Part shown: piece after piece, positions 40,498 to 48,352 of the stretch | Position numbering within the stretch: the first letter of the stretch is position 1 | Layout: each line of letters begins with the position of its first letter | Assembly: GCA_937936045.1 (NCBI GenBank) | Contig: CALGXC010000004.1 | Coordinates: 558,001 to 622,000, forward strand | Direction of reading: 5' to 3' | Length of the DNA stretch: 64,000 bases | DNA from: an uncultured Candidatus Saccharibacteria bacterium | GTDB taxonomy: Bacteria; Patescibacteriota; Saccharimonadia; Saccharimonadales; Saccharimonadaceae | The notes under the pieces: generated by a model | What the model was told of the DNA's origin: nothing | The model's database searches: none | What the model saw: the letters and a program-made list of their open reading frames with translations, nothing else | Program-made: the position numbers and the translations under genes

Positions 40498-41130
40498 ATG
40501 GATGATATTTGCGTAAAAGAATATATCGAAAATTTAGAAAAGGAATTTTCTTTAATTGAAAATGGCTTCAAAGAGGAAGAGAAAAGAGCCTTAACCGATT
40601 ATAAATCTAATGCTAATGAACATATCAAGAAGTTGGCGTTTTTAGCTTATAAATCTGACACATATCAAGTAAGGATGTATGGTGTATTTCTTTTTGGATA
40701 CTTATCAGAACAAGATGATGTCTTAACATTTATGCGAGATGAAGTTTCCAAAGATGATAATTGGAGAGTTCAGGAAGTATTGGCAAAGGCATTTGATGAA
40801 TTCTGCAAGAAAAAAGGATATGAAAAAGCACTCCCAATAATTGATGAATGGTTAAAAAACAATAATCCGAATACGAGGAGAGCAGTAACAGAGGGACTAA
40901 GAATATGGACGAGCAGACCATATTTCAAAGATAATCCGAATGAAGCTATCAGACGAATTGCAGCATTAAAAGAAGATTCCAGTGAATATGTTAGAAAATC
41001 GGCAGGAAATGCTTTGAGAGATGTTAGTAAGAAATTTCCAGAGTTGATTAAAATGGAACTCAGTAGCTGGAAATTAGAGAGCAGAGAAATCAAACAGGTA
41101 TATAAATTGGCGAGTCGATTAGTCGACTGA
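40498..41130 (+). CDS. DNA alkylation repair (AlkD-like) HEAT-repeat protein
   Basis: 210 aa from the ATG at 40498; an in-frame extension overlaps holA and is rejected. HEAT-like helical repeats include DNWRVQEVLAKAFDEFCKKKG, then WLKNNNPNTRRAVTEGLRIWTSRP and VRKSAGNALRDVSKKFPELI, matching the AlkD/AlkC-like glycosylase pattern. The AlkD catalytic Trp/Asp pair cannot be assigned with certainty. Most arginines here are AGA or AGG, unlike the CGN-rich neighbours mutM and holA, and the region is more A+T-rich, pointing to a recent acquisition. A bidirectional terminator follows. Confidence 0.78.
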   Translation: MDDICVKEYIENLEKEFSLIENGFKEEEKRALTDYKSNANEHIKKLAFLAYKSDTYQVRMYGVFLFGYLSEQDDVLTFMRDEVSKDDNWRVQEVLAKAFDEFCKKKGYEKALPIIDEWLKNNNPNTRRAVTEGLRIWTSRPYFKDNPNEAIRRIAALKEDSSEYVRKSAGNALRDVSKKFPELIKMELSSWKLESREIKQVYKLASRLVD

Positions 41131-41139
41131 TGTTAAATA

Positions 41140-41169
41140 AAAATACCCCAGTTAATTCCGGGGTATTTT
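41140..41169. terminator. Bidirectional terminator between the AlkD-like gene and rpsT
   Basis: Ten-base stem AAAATACCCC (41140-41149) / GGGGTATTTT (41160-41169) with a 10-nt loop; serves both convergent genes. Confidence 0.9.
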
Positions 41170-41186
41170 CTAGTAATCTTTATAGA

Positions 41187-41540
41187 TTATTTTTCAGCTT
41201 TCTTAGCAGCTGGCTTCTTTGCTGGAGATTTTTTAGTAGCAGCTTTCTTAGCTGTTGCTGGCTTTGCGGCTGGTTTTTTAGCAGCAGCTTCTAATGTAAC
41301 GCCTGCTTTTTTAGCAATTTTGCTCAATGCGCTCTTTCGGCGAGCAGCAGTGTTTTTCTTAATCAAGCCTTTTTTAACAGCGGTGTCGATTTCGCTTTGT
41401 GCTGCAGCAAGAGTCTTTGCGCTTGGTTCTGCAGAGAAAGCTTTAACAGCGGTCTTAATGTCTTTTTTAATGCTGATGTTTCGCTCGCGGCGCTTTAAGG
41501 TTTGTTTAGCACGCTTGATGGCGGATTTGATGATTGGCAT
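41187..41540 (-). CDS. rpsT: Ribosomal protein bS20 with long basic tail
   Basis: Small-subunit protein that binds 16S rRNA early in assembly. The first 85 residues fit S20 (MPIIKSAIKRAKQTLKRRERN, then KNTAARRKSALSKI). A further 30 residues are an Ala/Lys/Pro-rich tail (PAAKPATAKKAATKKSPAK), like a histone H1 tail. Total 117 aa against about 87 in E. coli. AAAGGAG precedes the ATG, and the promoter lies at 41613-41585. Confidence 0.95.
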   Translation of the reverse strand: MPIIKSAIKRAKQTLKRRERNISIKKDIKTAVKAFSAEPSAKTLAAAQSEIDTAVKKGLIKKNTAARRKSALSKIAKKAGVTLEAAAKKPAAKPATAKKAATKKSPAKKPAAKKAEK

Positions 41541-41584
41541 GTTTCTCCTTTACCTCTATAGATTTGTATCGCTAATCAGGAAGA

Positions 41585-41613
41585 ATTATACAGAAAATAG
41601 CATAAATTGTAAA
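41585..41613 (-). promoter_or_regulatory. rpsT promoter
   Basis: Minus strand TTTACA (41613-41608), 17-nt spacer, TATAAT (41590-41585); leader of about 40 nt with a good Shine-Dalgarno. Confidence 0.75.
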
Positions 41614-41628
41614 GAGGCGGCTTAGATA

Positions 41629-41658
41629 TTGACTTTATGGTGCTGCTTATGGTATAGT
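41629..41658 (+). promoter_or_regulatory. Promoter of the DHH-like gene and truB
   Basis: TTGACT (41629-41634), 18-nt spacer, TATAGT (41653-41658); AGGA ribosome site before the ATG at 41700. Confidence 0.65.
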
Positions 41659-41699
41659 GATGCCAAGCGTAATTACAAAAAACAAACATAGGAAAAATC

Positions 41700-43394
41700 A
41701 TGTCAAACGGATCAGCAAAGCAAAAAGTAATCCAGAGCATCAAGGATGTAACTAATATTTTAGTGACGGTGAGTTCTAGCCCGTCAGTCGACGAATTGTC
41801 GGCAGCATTAGGATTGACGATTTTCCTCAATAAACTAGGGAAGCACGCTACGGCTGTGTTTAGTGGCGACATTCCGCCGGCAATTACGTTCTTGAATCCT
41901 GATAAGACGTTTGAGCAGACCGCAGATTCTTTACGTGATTTTATCATTGCTTTAGATAAAGAGAAGGCTGACCATTTGCGCTATAAAGTTGTTGACGACG
42001 CCGTAAAGATTTTTATTACGCCATATCGTACGACAATTACCGATAAAGACTTGGAATTTTCGCAGGGCGATTATAACGTTGAGCTAGTTTTGGCGCTAAA
42101 TGTTGAAAATAGTGAAAGTATTGATACGGCTTTGACTGCGCACGGTAAGATTTTACACGATGCTACGGTTGTGGCTATAACAGCGGGCGACGTAAAGAGT
42201 GGTCTGGGCTCTGTTGATTGGCACGAATCTAACGCGAGTGGCGTGAGTGAAATGGTTGTTGAGCTTCTTGATGATCTGAAGACACCGAAGGTAACTCTGG
42301 ACGAGCAGATGGCGACGGCTTTGCTTACGGGAATTGTGGCAGTGACTGACCGATTTAGTAATGGAAATACATCATCAAAGGTTATGACTACGGCCGCAGA
42401 ACTTATGGCGGCTGGCGCAAATCAGCAATTGGTGGTTTCAAAGATTGCAGAGAGCGAAGTAGAGGACAAGCCGCAGAAGATTGAAAAGACCGAAGAGAAA
42501 TCTCCAGAAAAAGAAGAAGCTCCAGAGGGTAAAACTGAAGAAGCGGAGAAAGATGAGGAAACTGTACATGCGGACGGAACTTTGTCGATTAGCCACGAAA
42601 AGAAGGGCGATGTTGATGAAGTAGCTGAACAAACGGCGAAGGAAAAGCAAGAAGAGTCTGCTAGGATTGCTGAAGAGAAATTGGCTAAAATTGAGCCGAT
42701 AAAGGAAGAGCCGCAAGCCGAGGAAGAAAAACCTAGTGAAAAAATAGTTTCAAAGGGCGAACTTTCTTTTGAGGAAACTCCACTGATGGGTGGCACGCTG
42801 AACGCAACGACTACACAGGCTGCCGAGGATAAGATTAGGGAATTGGCTAGCGATCAAAATAAAACCATCTTAACGCACGGTAAATATGTGGGTGATAGTA
42901 CGCCGTCGTTTGGCGATACTCCGTTAAATGCGGCGATGGGTGCGTCTGATGAGCCACCAAAGATTGATCCGTTCGCGACAACTAACGCCGCTGAGCAAAA
43001 ATTGTCGACAATACCTGTTGTGCCGCAATCTGAAGAGTCGATTATTTCGGCAATTACCAACGACACGAATCAATTGAATAATCCAGTAGCTCCCGCTCCG
43101 AGTCAGCCGATTGCGCCAATTGAGCCAGCAATAACAAATCCTGAGAATAGCATTCCAGGTTTCGATTTGCCAATGCCGCCAGCGATGCCAGATTTCGGCG
43201 CTTTGCCACCAATGCCGCCAGCGCCTACAGGTGTTGATGTAAATGGATTGCCACAGATTGCACCGCTAGGAGTGGCTCCTGAGCCGGCAGCCGCTCCGCA
43301 AGCTCCAGCACCTGCGCCAATCACCGCGATGCCAACTCAGCCAGCTCAAAACGCAGACTTCAATCCAGCGCAATTCCACATTCCAGGACAATAG
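41700..43394 (+). CDS. Degenerate DHH-family protein with long disordered C-terminus
   Basis: 564 aa. Residues 1-240 follow the NrnA/DHH-DHHA1 layout: VSSSPSVDELSAALGL replaces the HxxPDxDAxGS motif, and LLTGIVAVTDRFSNGNTSSKVMTTAAELMAAGA matches the DHHA1-like part. The metal-binding His and Asp residues, including the DHH triad, are missing, so nuclease/phosphatase activity is unlikely. Residues 245-330 are highly charged (Glu/Lys) and 430-564 are rich in Pro, Ala and Met, probably disordered. The place next to truB is the usual nrnA spot. It may act as a scaffold or nucleotide-binding protein. Confidence 0.75.
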   Translation: MSNGSAKQKVIQSIKDVTNILVTVSSSPSVDELSAALGLTIFLNKLGKHATAVFSGDIPPAITFLNPDKTFEQTADSLRDFIIALDKEKADHLRYKVVDDAVKIFITPYRTTITDKDLEFSQGDYNVELVLALNVENSESIDTALTAHGKILHDATVVAITAGDVKSGLGSVDWHESNASGVSEMVVELLDDLKTPKVTLDEQMATALLTGIVAVTDRFSNGNTSSKVMTTAAELMAAGANQQLVVSKIAESEVEDKPQKIEKTEEKSPEKEEAPEGKTEEAEKDEETVHADGTLSISHEKKGDVDEVAEQTAKEKQEESARIAEEKLAKIEPIKEEPQAEEEKPSEKIVSKGELSFEETPLMGGTLNATTTQAAEDKIRELASDQNKTILTHGKYVGDSTPSFGDTPLNAAMGASDEPPKIDPFATTNAAEQKLSTIPVVPQSEESIISAITNDTNQLNNPVAPAPSQPIAPIEPAITNPENSIPGFDLPMPPAMPDFGALPPMPPAPTGVDVNGLPQIAPLGVAPEPAAAPQAPAPAPITAMPTQPAQNADFNPAQFHIPGQ

Positions 43395-43397
43395 TTG

Positions 43398-44054
43398 ATG
43401 GACGAAGTGATTCTCATAGACAAACCTCAGGGAATGACTAGCTTTGGGGTGGTAGCGCGCTTGCGACGAGTTTTATCTAATCAGGCGGGAAAGAAGGTGA
43501 AGGTTGGTCACACAGGTACGCTTGATCCGTTTGCTACTGGGCTAATGATTATTGTGACTGGAAAGAAATGCCGCGAAGCTGAAACTTTTACTAAGTTAGA
43601 TAAGTGGTACGAGGCGGAAATTATTCTGGGCAAGAATAGCTCTACGGGCGATCCGGAAGGCGAAATTACTGATGTTTCTGATTGTGAGCCAAGCTTGGAA
43701 GAAGTTCAGCGGGTGATTAGTCAGTTTGTGGGAAAAATTGAGCAGACGCCGCCGATTTTTAGCGCAATAAAAATTAACGGTGAAAGAGCGTATAAATTGG
43801 CACGCGAAGGTAAGCTAGTTGAGATTCCTAAGCGTGTTATAGAGATTTATTCGTTGGAATTGTTGGCATACGAATATCCCAAATTAAAGATCAGAACTCA
43901 CGTTTCAAGCGGAACTTATATTCGAACGTTGGCGGTGGATATTGGCGAGAAATTGGGGACGGGCGCGTATTGTGAGAATTTGCGTCGAATAAAAATAGCC
44001 GACTATTCTATTGATCAAGCGAAGACTCTGGCGGACTTCGGGATTACTAGCTAA
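43398..44054 (+). CDS. truB: tRNA pseudouridine-55 synthase
   Basis: Makes pseudouridine at position 55 in the T-loop of tRNAs. 218 aa from the ATG at 43398 (a TTG directly before it is in frame but unlikely). Catalytic Asp in GHTGTLDPFATGLMII, with IDKPQGMTSFGVV, the TPPIFSAIKINGERAYKLAREG motif and RTHVSSGTYIRTLAVDIGEKL intact. It is short: the C-terminal PUA domain is missing. It starts 3 nt after the DHH-like gene. Confidence 0.97.
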   Translation: MDEVILIDKPQGMTSFGVVARLRRVLSNQAGKKVKVGHTGTLDPFATGLMIIVTGKKCREAETFTKLDKWYEAEIILGKNSSTGDPEGEITDVSDCEPSLEEVQRVISQFVGKIEQTPPIFSAIKINGERAYKLAREGKLVEIPKRVIEIYSLELLAYEYPKLKIRTHVSSGTYIRTLAVDIGEKLGTGAYCENLRRIKIADYSIDQAKTLADFGITS

Positions 44055-44077
44055 TTGCAAAAAACAGAGAAGCTTGG

Positions 44078-44083
44078 TATAAT
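44078..44083 (+). promoter_or_regulatory. -10 box of rpsO
   Basis: TATAAT, 9 nt before the ATG at 44093. Confidence 0.55.
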
Positions 44084-44092
44084 TACAGAGCT

Positions 44093-44359
44093 ATGATTAG
44101 CAAAGAAAATAAAGCGAAAGCAATTGCTTTGACTCAGGTCAATAAAAACGACGTCGGTAGCCCACAAGCTCAGGTGTCAGTTTTGACGGCTCGTATCAAA
44201 GAAGTCACAGAGCATTTGAAGGCGAATAAGCACGACTTCATGGCTCGTCGCGGCTTGATCCAAATGGTTGGTAAGCGCAAGCGTTTGCTGAAATATTTGG
44301 AGCGAACTGATTTTGAGAGTTACAAAGCAGTTGTTGCCAAGTTAGGTTTGCGTAAATAA
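44093..44359 (+). CDS. rpsO: Ribosomal protein uS15
   Basis: Binds the central domain of 16S rRNA. 88 aa, standard length, with VGSPQAQVSVLTARIKEVTEHLK, HDFMARRGLIQMVGKRKRLLKYL and KLGLRK at the end. Short or no leader, so the usual S15 autoregulatory pseudoknot is unlikely here. A strong terminator follows before the convergent sortase; pnp lies 850 bp on, so the rpsO-pnp neighbourhood is kept but broken by the sortase. Confidence 0.98.
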   Translation: MISKENKAKAIALTQVNKNDVGSPQAQVSVLTARIKEVTEHLKANKHDFMARRGLIQMVGKRKRLLKYLERTDFESYKAVVAKLGLRK

Positions 44360-44378
44360 TTTACGTTAAAAACTGCTT

Positions 44379-44410
44379 AAATCCCCTTTGACGAAAAGGG
44401 GATTTTTGTT
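44379..44410. terminator. Bidirectional terminator between rpsO and sortase
   Basis: Stem AAATCCCCTTT (44379-44389) / AAAGGGGATTT (44395-44405), 5-nt loop, T-run after and A-run before. Confidence 0.9.
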
Positions 44411-44417
44411 GTTCTGG

Positions 44418-45026
44418 CTATTTTTTCAATTTAGCGATAATTACATCTCGTCCGTCATTTGCGCCGCCCAAAGTGCAGGAATAAAGAGTTAATTGCGGCT
44501 GATCTGTGCGTTGTTCGATTTCCACGGCATCTGGTTTAACGCTTTGTTTTTCGCTGATGACGTAATTGTAACGCACGCCGTTATAGTCAATGATAATTTC
44601 ATCGCCAACAGTTAATTTATCGATATTATAAAAAGGCGATTTTCTGAGCGTCTGCTGAGGAGTTAATCCCATAATAAAACGGTGTGCAGATAAGACAAAA
44701 TTGCCGCCATCTTTTGGGTTACCGTTTTCTGGTTTGCGCCACCACGCACCATGTTCCATTGTTTCGGCGCCGCCAGTACTATAAGGCAAATTTATGTCGA
44801 TTTTCGGTATATAAAGTCGATTTTCGGTAATTTTATTCTCAGTTTTAGTGATGAGCTGAGTGGTCTGGTTGTCTTTTGGATTGATGTTTTGTGACAAAAT
44901 GAGGGGCGTGCCGATGAGAGCAAGCAAGTAAACTCCGCCAAGAATCATTAAGATTGCGATTATAGTTAAGATATAGCTTTTCCAGCTTTTCTGGCGACTT
45001 TTTACTGAATCTAGCTGAAGTGACAT
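44418..45026 (-). CDS. Sortase
   Basis: Cysteine transpeptidase at the outer face of the membrane that attaches proteins to the cell wall or to each other. 202 aa: a membrane anchor at about residues 18-43, then the sortase barrel. The catalytic triad residues are H115 (LSAHRFIM), C184 (TLYSCTLGG) and R193 (NDGRDVI). The ENRLYIPKIDINLPYS opening is typical of class D/E-like enzymes. No LPxTG substrate is encoded in the visible part of the window. TATAAT ends 6 nt before the ATG. Confidence 0.93.
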   Translation of the reverse strand: MSLQLDSVKSRQKSWKSYILTIIAILMILGGVYLLALIGTPLILSQNINPKDNQTTQLITKTENKITENRLYIPKIDINLPYSTGGAETMEHGAWWRKPENGNPKDGGNFVLSAHRFIMGLTPQQTLRKSPFYNIDKLTVGDEIIIDYNGVRYNYVISEKQSVKPDAVEIEQRTDQPQLTLYSCTLGGANDGRDVIIAKLKK

Positions 45027-45104
45027 GAGTAAATTATATCACACCATCTGTTAATAAGGTTATGTTAAGTGCGCTCGCGACTGGCGTTTGGGCTGAGGTT
45101 TTAG

Positions 45105-45206
45105 TATAATATAAGGAGCAATTTGTAACGCGGAAGTGATAGAGATGAGACGACTAAATTGCCAAGTAATTTCATCCCTGTTACTACCGCAAGAAAGGAG
45201 CTCTTT
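45105..45206 (+). promoter_or_regulatory. pnp promoter and structured leader
   Basis: TATAAT at 45105-45110, then a leader of about 90 nt. GCAATTT (45118-45124) can pair with AAATTGC (45156-45162), enclosing a purine-rich loop. AAGGAG (45195-45200) precedes the ATG at 45207. In E. coli the pnp leader is the target of RNase III and PNPase autoregulation; a similar role here is inference. Confidence 0.5.
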
Positions 45207-47324
45207 ATGAGTATTATCAATCCAAGCGGCAAGGAGATTTTTAGTGTTACCACTGATTTTTGTGGTCGGCCGCTGACTTTAGAGGTGAATCGCGTCGGTT
45301 TTAGGACGACTGGTAGTGTTTTGGTGCGTTACGGCGATACTGTAGTTTTGGGTAGCGCTCAAGTTAGTCCGCGTCCAGTGCAATTGGATTATTTTCCATT
45401 GTCGATTGATTATGAAGAAAAATTTTATGCAGCAGGTAAGATTTCTGGCAGCCGATTTATCAAGCGCGAAGGCCGCCCGAGCGATGAAGCTGTGTTGATT
45501 GGTCGATTGATTGATCGTCCGATTCGTCCGCTTTTCCCGAAGGGCTATCGACAGGAAATTCAAGTCGTCGCGACTGTTTTGAGTATGGATCCGAGTTTCC
45601 GTCCAGATGTGATTGCGATGATCGCTGCGTCTAGTGCGTTAATGTTAACTGGTACGCCGTTTGATGGTCCAGTGGCTGGTTTGCGCGTGGGTCGAGTGGA
45701 TGGCGAATTTAAGGCGTTCTTGACTCCAGAAGAGCGCGAAAAGTCAGATCTTGATTTGGTCGTGGCTGGTATTGAAAGCGGTATAACAATGGTCGAAGCT
45801 GGTGCCAAAGAAGCTTCGGAGGACGTTATCGTTGATGCTATGGCGTGGGCTCACCAGATGATGCAGCCAGCGATTGCCTTGCAACGCGAATTGGCGGAAA
45901 AAGTTGCGCCAGCACAGCAGGAATATGATCTAATTTTGCCAAACGAATCAATTCAGCAAACTGTTAACGCGTGGGTTGATGGGAAATTTGGTGAGAAAAT
46001 TCGTCGACCATATCCAGAGCGTAATGAAATGATTAGCGAAATTCGTGCCGAGTTCCATGAGGCGATGGCGGAAAAATTGGGACTGGACGAGGAAGAATAT
46101 AGCGAAGTTCGTGGCGATTATGACGAAGCGTTCACTTTGGCTTTACATAAAGATGTTCGCCGGGGAATTGTTACCGAGCGAGTTCGTCCTGATGGTCGAC
46201 AATTGACCGAGATTCGTCCGCTCAGTTCGGAAGTTGGGTTCTTGCCGCGCGCTCACGGTTCCAGCTTGTTTACGCGTGGCGTAACTCAGGGAATGAATAT
46301 TGTGACTTTGGCACCGCTTAGTTATTCGCAATTGATTGACACTATGGAAATTACCGACGGTGAGCGACGTTATATGCATCATTACAATGCGCCGGGCTAT
46401 ACGGTTGGCGAGGTCAAGAGAATGGGCAGTCCAGGTCGACGTGAAATTGGTCACGGATATTTGGCGGAACGTGCTTTGCTTCCAGTTTTACCAACTGAAG
46501 AGGATTTTCCATACGCTATTCGCTCAGTTACTGAGATTATGAGTCAAAACGGTTCGACTTCGATGGCGGCGACTTGTTCTAGCTGTTTGGCATTGATGGA
46601 CGCTGGTGTGCCAATTTCGGCTCCCGTGAGTGGAATTGCGATGGGCTTAATGATGGACGGCGATACTCCGTATGTGTTGAGCGATATCGCTGATGCTGAG
46701 GACTTTGCTGGTGATATGGACTTTAAGGTAACCGGGACCTCAAAGGGTATTACAGCTCTTCAAATGGATATGAAGGTTCATGGACTACCGGTGGCGATTT
46801 TACGTCAAGCGATTGAGCAGAGTAAGGCGGGGCGTGCGCACATTTTGGAACATATGCTTAGTGTGCTTCCAGGGCCTCGTGAGTCGCTTAGTCCGTATGC
46901 GCCACGAATTGAGAAGATTAAGATTGACCCAGATAAGATTGGCGTGATTATTGGTAAGGGCGGCGAGACGATCAATAAGATTACCTCGGAAACTGGCGCT
47001 GAGATCGATATTAAGGAAGATGGTTTGATTACTGTAGCTAGCCCAGACGGCGCGTCGATTGAAAAGGCTATGAACTGGATTAAGAGTCTGGTTGAGGAGC
47101 CGGAAGTTGGCAAGATTTACGAAGGTAAAGTTGTCGGCATTAAAGATTTTGGCGCGTTTGTGAATATACTTCCTGGTATTGACGGAATGGTTCATATTTC
47201 GAAATTGTCGGAACATCGAGTTGAAAAAGTGACTGATGTCGTGAAAGAAGGGCAAACTGTTCGCGTGAAAATCACTGGAATTGACGAGCGCGGTAAGATT
47301 AATTTGACGATGATTGGTTTATAA
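45207..47324 (+). CDS. pnp: Polynucleotide phosphorylase
   Basis: Phosphorolytic 3'-5' exoribonuclease. 705 aa from the ATG at 45207; the frame extends 16 codons upstream without support. Two RNase PH domains (GRPLTLEVNRVGFRTTGSV; VRPDGRQLTEIRPLSSEVG), SRFIKREGRPSDEAVLIGRLIDRPIRPLFP, then ITDGERRYMHHYN and TEIMSQNGSTSMAATCS in the active half. The C-terminal KH (IGVIIGKGGETINKITSETGA) and S1 (GKVVGIKDFGAFVNILPGIDGMVHISKL) domains are complete. Confidence 0.98.
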   Translation: MSIINPSGKEIFSVTTDFCGRPLTLEVNRVGFRTTGSVLVRYGDTVVLGSAQVSPRPVQLDYFPLSIDYEEKFYAAGKISGSRFIKREGRPSDEAVLIGRLIDRPIRPLFPKGYRQEIQVVATVLSMDPSFRPDVIAMIAASSALMLTGTPFDGPVAGLRVGRVDGEFKAFLTPEEREKSDLDLVVAGIESGITMVEAGAKEASEDVIVDAMAWAHQMMQPAIALQRELAEKVAPAQQEYDLILPNESIQQTVNAWVDGKFGEKIRRPYPERNEMISEIRAEFHEAMAEKLGLDEEEYSEVRGDYDEAFTLALHKDVRRGIVTERVRPDGRQLTEIRPLSSEVGFLPRAHGSSLFTRGVTQGMNIVTLAPLSYSQLIDTMEITDGERRYMHHYNAPGYTVGEVKRMGSPGRREIGHGYLAERALLPVLPTEEDFPYAIRSVTEIMSQNGSTSMAATCSSCLALMDAGVPISAPVSGIAMGLMMDGDTPYVLSDIADAEDFAGDMDFKVTGTSKGITALQMDMKVHGLPVAILRQAIEQSKAGRAHILEHMLSVLPGPRESLSPYAPRIEKIKIDPDKIGVIIGKGGETINKITSETGAEIDIKEDGLITVASPDGASIEKAMNWIKSLVEEPEVGKIYEGKVVGIKDFGAFVNILPGIDGMVHISKLSEHRVEKVTDVVKEGQTVRVKITGIDERGKINLTMIGL

Positions 47325-47363
47325 ATATATAATAGCGAAAGCGTAATTTTAGGAGGAAAATTT

Positions 47364-48242
47364 ATGGACAATAGTAATAACAACAAACCTCAAACACCGC
47401 CTCAGCCACAATTCCAGCAGGCCCCACAACAGCCTCAGGTTCAGCAACCTCAGCCACAACAACAATTCCCACAACAACCAGTCATGGGAACTCCATACCA
47501 AATGCCACCAAAAAAGAAAATGAGCAAAGGTGCCATGTGGGGAATCATCGGCGGAATAATTGGACTAGTCGTAATTATCGTTGGTGTAGTCCTGGCTGTT
47601 TTGCTACTAGGCGGTCCAAGTAAGGCGGATTATAAAGACCTGCTTTCACAGTTTACCGGTCTTGATGTAGGAGATGCTTTTATAAGTGAGAATGGTGCTG
47701 GCGCTAAAAACACAAAAGATAAAATATATAAAGCCATCGATAAAATCAATAATCTTAATAAGAAAATGAGTTCTCATAAGGCGCTTCGCGATAAGGATGT
47801 GAAAGCGGCATATGATAAATATGTGGATAGCTGGAATAATGGCGCGAGAGAGTATCTAGATTTTCTGGTTATTCTTACAGAAGACAAGACTTATGAAAAG
47901 TGCAAATCTCCTGATGTAAGTAAATACCTCCGAGAATCTAAAGAAAATTTCGAGAAGCGTCTGGATTCCGAGACAAAAGACTGTATAGATTATTTGGATA
48001 AGATGTCAAAATCTGAAAATAAGCTAGCCTCCAAATATGGTAAGGACTGGAAGAATTATTACACAGAAATGAAGCAGTATTATGTGGCAATTGTAGAATA
48101 TGCTAAAAATACAAAATCAAGATCATCGCTACCAAAAGCACCAAAGACTCCAAAGACAGATTTCAATACTGACGCTGTAGAAAAATGGAAAAAGGCTATT
48201 GATGATTTTGAGAAAGTTTTGGAAGAAAAAGCTAATAAATAA
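47364..48242 (+). CDS. Anchored outer protein A with Gln/Pro-rich N-terminus
   Basis: 292 aa. Residues 1-50 are Pro/Gln-rich and cytoplasmic, then KKKMSK, a membrane helix at about 57-83, then a lysine-rich helical outer domain of about 205 residues with two cysteines (EKCKSP and KDCIDY). AGGAGG precedes the ATG. The N-terminal 90 codons are almost identical in DNA to those of the next gene, while the outer domains are unrelated in sequence. No family recognised. Follows pnp after 39 nt and ends in its own terminator. Confidence 0.85.
   Translation: MDNSNNNKPQTPPQPQFQQAPQQPQVQQPQPQQQFPQQPVMGTPYQMPPKKKMSKGAMWGIIGGIIGLVVIIVGVVLAVLLLGGPSKADYKDLLSQFTGLDVGDAFISENGAGAKNTKDKIYKAIDKINNLNKKMSSHKALRDKDVKAAYDKYVDSWNNGAREYLDFLVILTEDKTYEKCKSPDVSKYLRESKENFEKRLDSETKDCIDYLDKMSKSENKLASKYGKDWKNYYTEMKQYYVAIVEYAKNTKSRSSLPKAPKTPKTDFNTDAVEKWKKAIDDFEKVLEEKANK
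47388..47636 (+). repeat. Duplicated N-terminal cassette, copy 1
   Basis: Bases 47388-47579 (192 nt) are identical to 48380-48571, and similarity with scattered substitutions runs to about 47636. It encodes the Gln/Pro-rich tail, the Lys cluster and the membrane helix. Confidence 0.95.
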
Positions 48243-48261
48243 TCTGTAGCTAAAAATAAAG

Positions 48262-48290
48262 CACCCTGAGAAATCGGGGTGTTTTTATTT
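48262..48290 (+). terminator. Terminator after protein A
   Basis: Stem CACCCTGA (48262-48269) / TCGGGGTG (48274-48281) closed by a GAAA tetraloop, then TTTTTATTT. Confidence 0.88.
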
Positions 48291-48312
48291 GACTATAACT
48301 AAGCTATAGCGA

Positions 48313-48318
48313 TATAAT
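48313..48318 (+). promoter_or_regulatory. -10 box of protein B
   Basis: TATAAT about 35 nt before the ATG at 48353; AGGAG at 48338-48342. Confidence 0.5.
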
Positions 48319-48352
48319 GACAAAAAGTATAAAAGTCAGGAGACTACTATTT

